This document shows, in pieces, positions 59,887-64,000 of a stretch of DNA of 64,000 nt. Source of the DNA: Nymphaea colorata (lineage: Eukaryota > Streptophyta > Magnoliopsida > Nymphaeales > Nymphaeaceae). The stretch lies in NCBI RefSeq assembly GCF_008831285.2, contig NC_045139.1, positions 16,970,354 to 17,034,353 of the forward strand, in the 5' to 3' direction. A program made the position numbers and the translations under genes. How positions within the stretch are numbered: the stretch's first letter is position 1; each line of letters begins with the position of its first letter. The notes below the pieces were generated by a model that saw nothing but the letters and a program-made list of their open reading frames with translations, had not been told where the DNA came from and did no database searches.

Positions 59887-60009
59887 GCGTTGTTTGACAT
59901 TAAAAACAACGTGTAAGTGTTCTATGAATCTACCTTCACCCAAACAAGTGCCTCATGAACCTATTCCAATTTTAAGGTAGATTCACGAAACACTTACATG
60001 TCAAACGGC
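59887..60009. mobile_element. Foldback MITE-like element, about 123 bp
   Basis: The left arm has TGTTTGACAT, GTGTAAGTGTT and TATGAATCTACCTT; the right arm is its inverted copy (AAGGTAGATTCACGAAACAC, then TTACATGTCAAAC). The best preserved member of the foldback family in this window. Confidence 0.75.
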
Positions 60010-60508
60010 TTTTATGGAAACGATTTTGGTGTCATGCTTCTAATACAAAAAGACTATGTTCCTATTGTTTTAACATGAGAGGAGCATTTTTATCATTTAT
60101 AAGGGCATTTTTTACACGTATCACTTTTGCCCTTGTAGGAGCTCTTTCTTTTAGCTAACAAGGGTATAACACATGGTCTCTTGTTATAGGCGCATAACAT
60201 AACATATAACCTATTCCAGGTTCTTATGCTTAGTGGCCTTTATTTGCCCATTTCTAGGTCATATTAAATTTTTAGAAAAACAAGGCTCGCTCTTGAGATT
60301 AGACATAAAACATTGATCAACTAATGAAAAATTTCCTTTGCTACAAAAGTTGTGAAGAAAAAAAAGAGAGAGAGAAAAAGGACCCAATGTGCTAATATGC
60401 TTCCGAAAAGAACATCCAAACTCAGTTAATATATTTTTAACTTGTAAAGATACAACAGAACTGCCCCTAAAAACCTACATATTTACAAGAAAAAACTAGC
60501 ATAGGTTT

Positions 60509-62894
60509 TTATTCCTCGACCCTGTAGATGACCACAAAGCACGGTAGAATGGCCTTAGGGTTGAAGACATAAAGCTCATCCAGGTTCGAGTACACTCCGG
60601 CCATGCCCGCCACCGAGTCGTATCGTTCTCCGACCGATTCGCCGCCCCACTCTTCCTGCTCCTCCTCATTGTCCTCCGCGTCCGCCACCTTGCTGGACCC
60701 GCCCATTCGCACCTTCCCAGCAATGACCCGGCAGACCAACATTGCCCTCCTCCCCCGAGACGCCGCCTTCTCCTCCTCCGTCGCCGACATGCAGTCGTGT
60801 GCCCGGCCGCTGGTGGCGGTGGTGCAGAGACCCCGGCCGTCATCCATCTTATGGCCGAAACCGTTTCGGATCGTGGAACACACCCCACATAAGAGACCCG
60901 CACCACAGAGGCTCGTGGATCCCCGGGTTCCGATGGAGCAGGCAAAGGTCGTGCAGTAGAACCGGAGCAGCTCGTTCCCGTCGGCCACGCACCGCGGGTT
61001 CCGGCGACTCGCCCTGGATTTGACGGATTCCCGGTAGCTCTCAAACCGGGCGATGGTTCTCTGTGTGTTCCGGACCTTCAGGATCCGGTCCACATGGCAG
61101 ACCGGGCTCTTCTTCTTCAACCAGCTTGACTGGAAGATGATTTCCACAATGTTGCGACCCGAGTCGTCGGGGCCCAGCTCCGAGACTGCCAAATGAAATT
61201 TCACTAATGCCCTCAGATATCTTCACTTACTCTTTTTCATGCCTTTCCTCTTTTTAAGATTCACAAAAACGGGGCTACTTTAACAAATTATGTTACTGAA
61301 TTTTTCTTTTTTAAAATTACCGCAACATTTTACTTTTGTGAGGTGCCTTCCCCATCTTACAAATAAGGCATCTAGGGATGTTGAAGGGCAAAGTGTCTTT
61401 AAAGATTTGGTTTTTACTTTCACTTATGAACCAAATCATTGACTCGAATGCAACAATAGTTAAAATAACAGATATATTTAACTAATTTCAAGTTTTAAGA
61501 ATTAAAATAAGAGCCACATTTAACAACTCTTAGGTTTAAAACAATTAAAATGTCAGCAAGAAACACGGCACACGTGAACGAAGAAACATTTGAAAGCAAG
61601 TTCTTTTTCGAGATTAATTAATATTGAGTAACAGCTAAAAAGTAACTTAGATTTGCTGTATTTGTAACGAAATTTGAAACTTTTAAAGGGAATTACTAGG
61701 GCCTCATTTATTATTGCAGAGCGAAGATCACATGGTTGATCTGAAAGACAAAAATATTGCACTAAGATTTGGTTTCTATGTTGAGTAAGATGGAGTAGAG
61801 GAGAAAGGGCTGAGGGACATTAATATAAAAGAAAATCTTAAATTTGAAGAGCACCAATACGCAACAAAGCAAATTAGATGGAGGAACCAATATGTAAATC
61901 AAATAAATTATGTGAGACATTGTGGGCAACTGCCCACACAAGCCAGGTCCATCGCCGCTAAGATGAATGTCGGCAAACAGAAACATTAATACTCTAAAAA
62001 CCCAAAAAAAAAAATAAAAGTTTATATAATACAATGTTCAATAACATAATTAGATAAAAGCTTCCTCCTTGAGTAATTTTAATTAGATAAAAGCTTCCTC
62101 CTTTTGTAATTGTAAATCTTAACTTTCCGACGCAATAATGCAAACATTTGCAGACTTGTAAAGAAATTTTGAAGAGAGAGAGGGAGAGGTGATGGATGAT
62201 TACCAGCATGGCGGACGGCCTGGTGGGCTTCGAGGCTGTCGGGCCTGAGGAAAACCTCGCCGCAGTCAGGACAGGAGCAGATGGACGGCCGGGAGATGGG
62301 GCAGCGGCTAGGATCGACGACCAGTCGGCACTCGTAGCAGCCGGAGAGCCTCCTCAGGGGCAATCCCCTCGGGGCCGACGACGCCGTCGACGACAGCGAA
62401 GAATGCCCCTTGGCCGGGTTGACGAGCGGCGTGAACTCGTGGTGGCCGGAGACGCTGGTCTCCGGGGAGGAGTCCGACCGGTGGACGACGCGCGTCCCGG
62501 CGTGGTCTACGACGTCGGCAAGGGCGCAGAGCGAGGAGCAGGAGGCGAGCTTGGCGTAGCTGTACTTGGAGGAGGCGGCGGCGGCGACGACGGCTGCTGC
62601 GGGGTAGGCGCGGGTCCTCCTGGCGGTGGGGTCGTGGACGTGGGCTTGCTCGATGTGCTTGCAGGTGAGGAGGTTCTTGAAGAGCTCCCAGGAGGACGGC
62701 TTGTGGGGCGGTGGCGGCGGTGGTGGTTGTTGTTTCCTTCTTCGCTTGGAATTGGAGTGGTGGTGGTGGTTGTGGTGATGGTGGCGGTGGCGGTGGTGGG
62801 AAGGAGTGGCGGTGGGACTGGCTACGAGGAAAGTGGAGAGAAGGATGAGGGAGAAGGAAAGTAACAGTCTCAATAGCGACGACGATCCTCTCAT
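60509..62894 (-). CDS. C2H2 zinc-finger protein with degenerate PARP-like C-terminal region
   Basis: Exons 62204-62894 and 60509-61185 join in phase to 455 residues. N-terminus: a hydrophobic stretch (LLRLLLSFSLILLSTFLVA), a His-rich run and a proline run. Then SSWELFKNLLTCKHIEQAHV and, at 208-229, one C2H2 finger (C208, C211, H224, H229) in CPDCGEVFLRPDSLEAHQAV. The finger leads into VSELGPDDSGRNIVEIIFQS, CVADGNELLRFYCTTFACS, a TSGRAHDCM stretch, RRAMLVCRVIAGKVRMG and the ending NPKAILPCFVVIYRVEE. This matches the plant family of At1g75710-type proteins, whose C-terminal part is assigned to a PARP-like fold in domain databases, recalled from memory; classical PARP active-site residues are not evident. 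Exon 1 has only one Met, so the start is fixed. Cellular role unknown; the N-terminus looks like a signal peptide, odd for a zinc-finger protein. Confidence 0.92.
61909..61960 (-). repeat. Repeat family B fragment in the zinc-finger gene intron
   Basis: The core TGTGGGCAACTGCCCACACA followed by GCC and a CCATCGCCGC boundary, in reverse orientation. Only the core is recognisable. Confidence 0.45.
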
Positions 62895-63025
62895 TGTCGG
62901 AGAGAGAGAGATAGACGACGATGATGCTTTTTCAGAGAGGATGGAGCTTTTTGAGATCGCCGAGTATTTTCAGATGACCACGGCCGGAGAGAGAGAGAGT
63001 TACTTTTGCAAAGTTGGGGCGAAGC

Positions 63026-63037
63026 TTATATATAAAT
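63026..63037 (-). promoter_or_regulatory. TATA box of the zinc-finger gene
   Basis: ATTTATATATAA on the minus strand, about 130 nt upstream of the ATG at 62894. Confidence 0.6.

Positions 63038-64000
<963 letters not shown>

Larger units (their letters stand above)
54535..60508. other. Intergenic between XIP and the zinc-finger gene
   Basis: About 6 kb with no coding region I can support. It contains family C-like sequence at 57627-57890, a family B copy at 58131-58299, a TC run at 58971-59004, a TA run at 59505-59540 and a foldback element at 59887-60009. The last part should be the zinc-finger gene 3' UTR. Confidence 0.6.

Overview
The window is nuclear DNA from a flowering plant. Genes are split by GT-AG introns, intergenic DNA is AT-rich with many (GA)n and (TA)n microsatellites and small inverted-repeat elements, and every recognisable protein is a plant or general eukaryotic family. 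An X-intrinsic aquaporin (XIP) argues against a monocot or a crucifer, because those lineages are reported to lack XIPs. I cannot name the species. I found seven genes, whose coding frames I rebuilt exon by exon.

Layout: (1) 934-1616, minus: a three-exon GASA/Snakin cysteine-rich peptide gene. (2) 1751-5877: intergenic, repeats only. (3) 5878-33291, minus: a complete TRA1/TRRAP gene, 36 coding exons and about 3,844 residues, filling 27 kb. It encodes the scaffold subunit of SAGA and NuA4 type histone acetyltransferase complexes. (4) 33292-34806: a 1.5 kb head-to-head spacer. (5) 34807-38810, plus: AP2S, the small sigma subunit of the AP-2 clathrin adaptor, 142 residues in six coding exons, the first being only the ATG. 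(6) 42562-44798, plus: a short WEB/DUF827 coiled-coil protein, two exons. (7) 48912-49286, plus: a single-exon 124-residue basic protein resembling the small plant 'josephin-like' family. (8) 51160-54430, minus: an XIP aquaporin, three exons, 336 residues. (9) 60509-62894, minus: a C2H2 zinc-finger protein with a C-terminal region of degenerate PARP-like type, two exons, 455 residues.

The genes do not form a pathway. They cover peptide signalling, chromatin regulation, endocytosis, organelle or cytoskeletal coiled-coil function, solute transport and a zinc-finger protein. From memory, the GASA, WEB and zinc-finger genes have close relatives that are near neighbours on Arabidopsis chromosome 1 (around At1g75710-At1g75750), so part of the order may be ancient microsynteny. 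The rest is intergenic DNA with at least three dispersed repeat families, a family of short foldback (MITE-like) elements, and several young local tandem duplications, many inside TRA1 introns. I saw no convincing tRNA, rRNA, CRISPR or intact autonomous transposon, and no evidence of a new multi-gene system.
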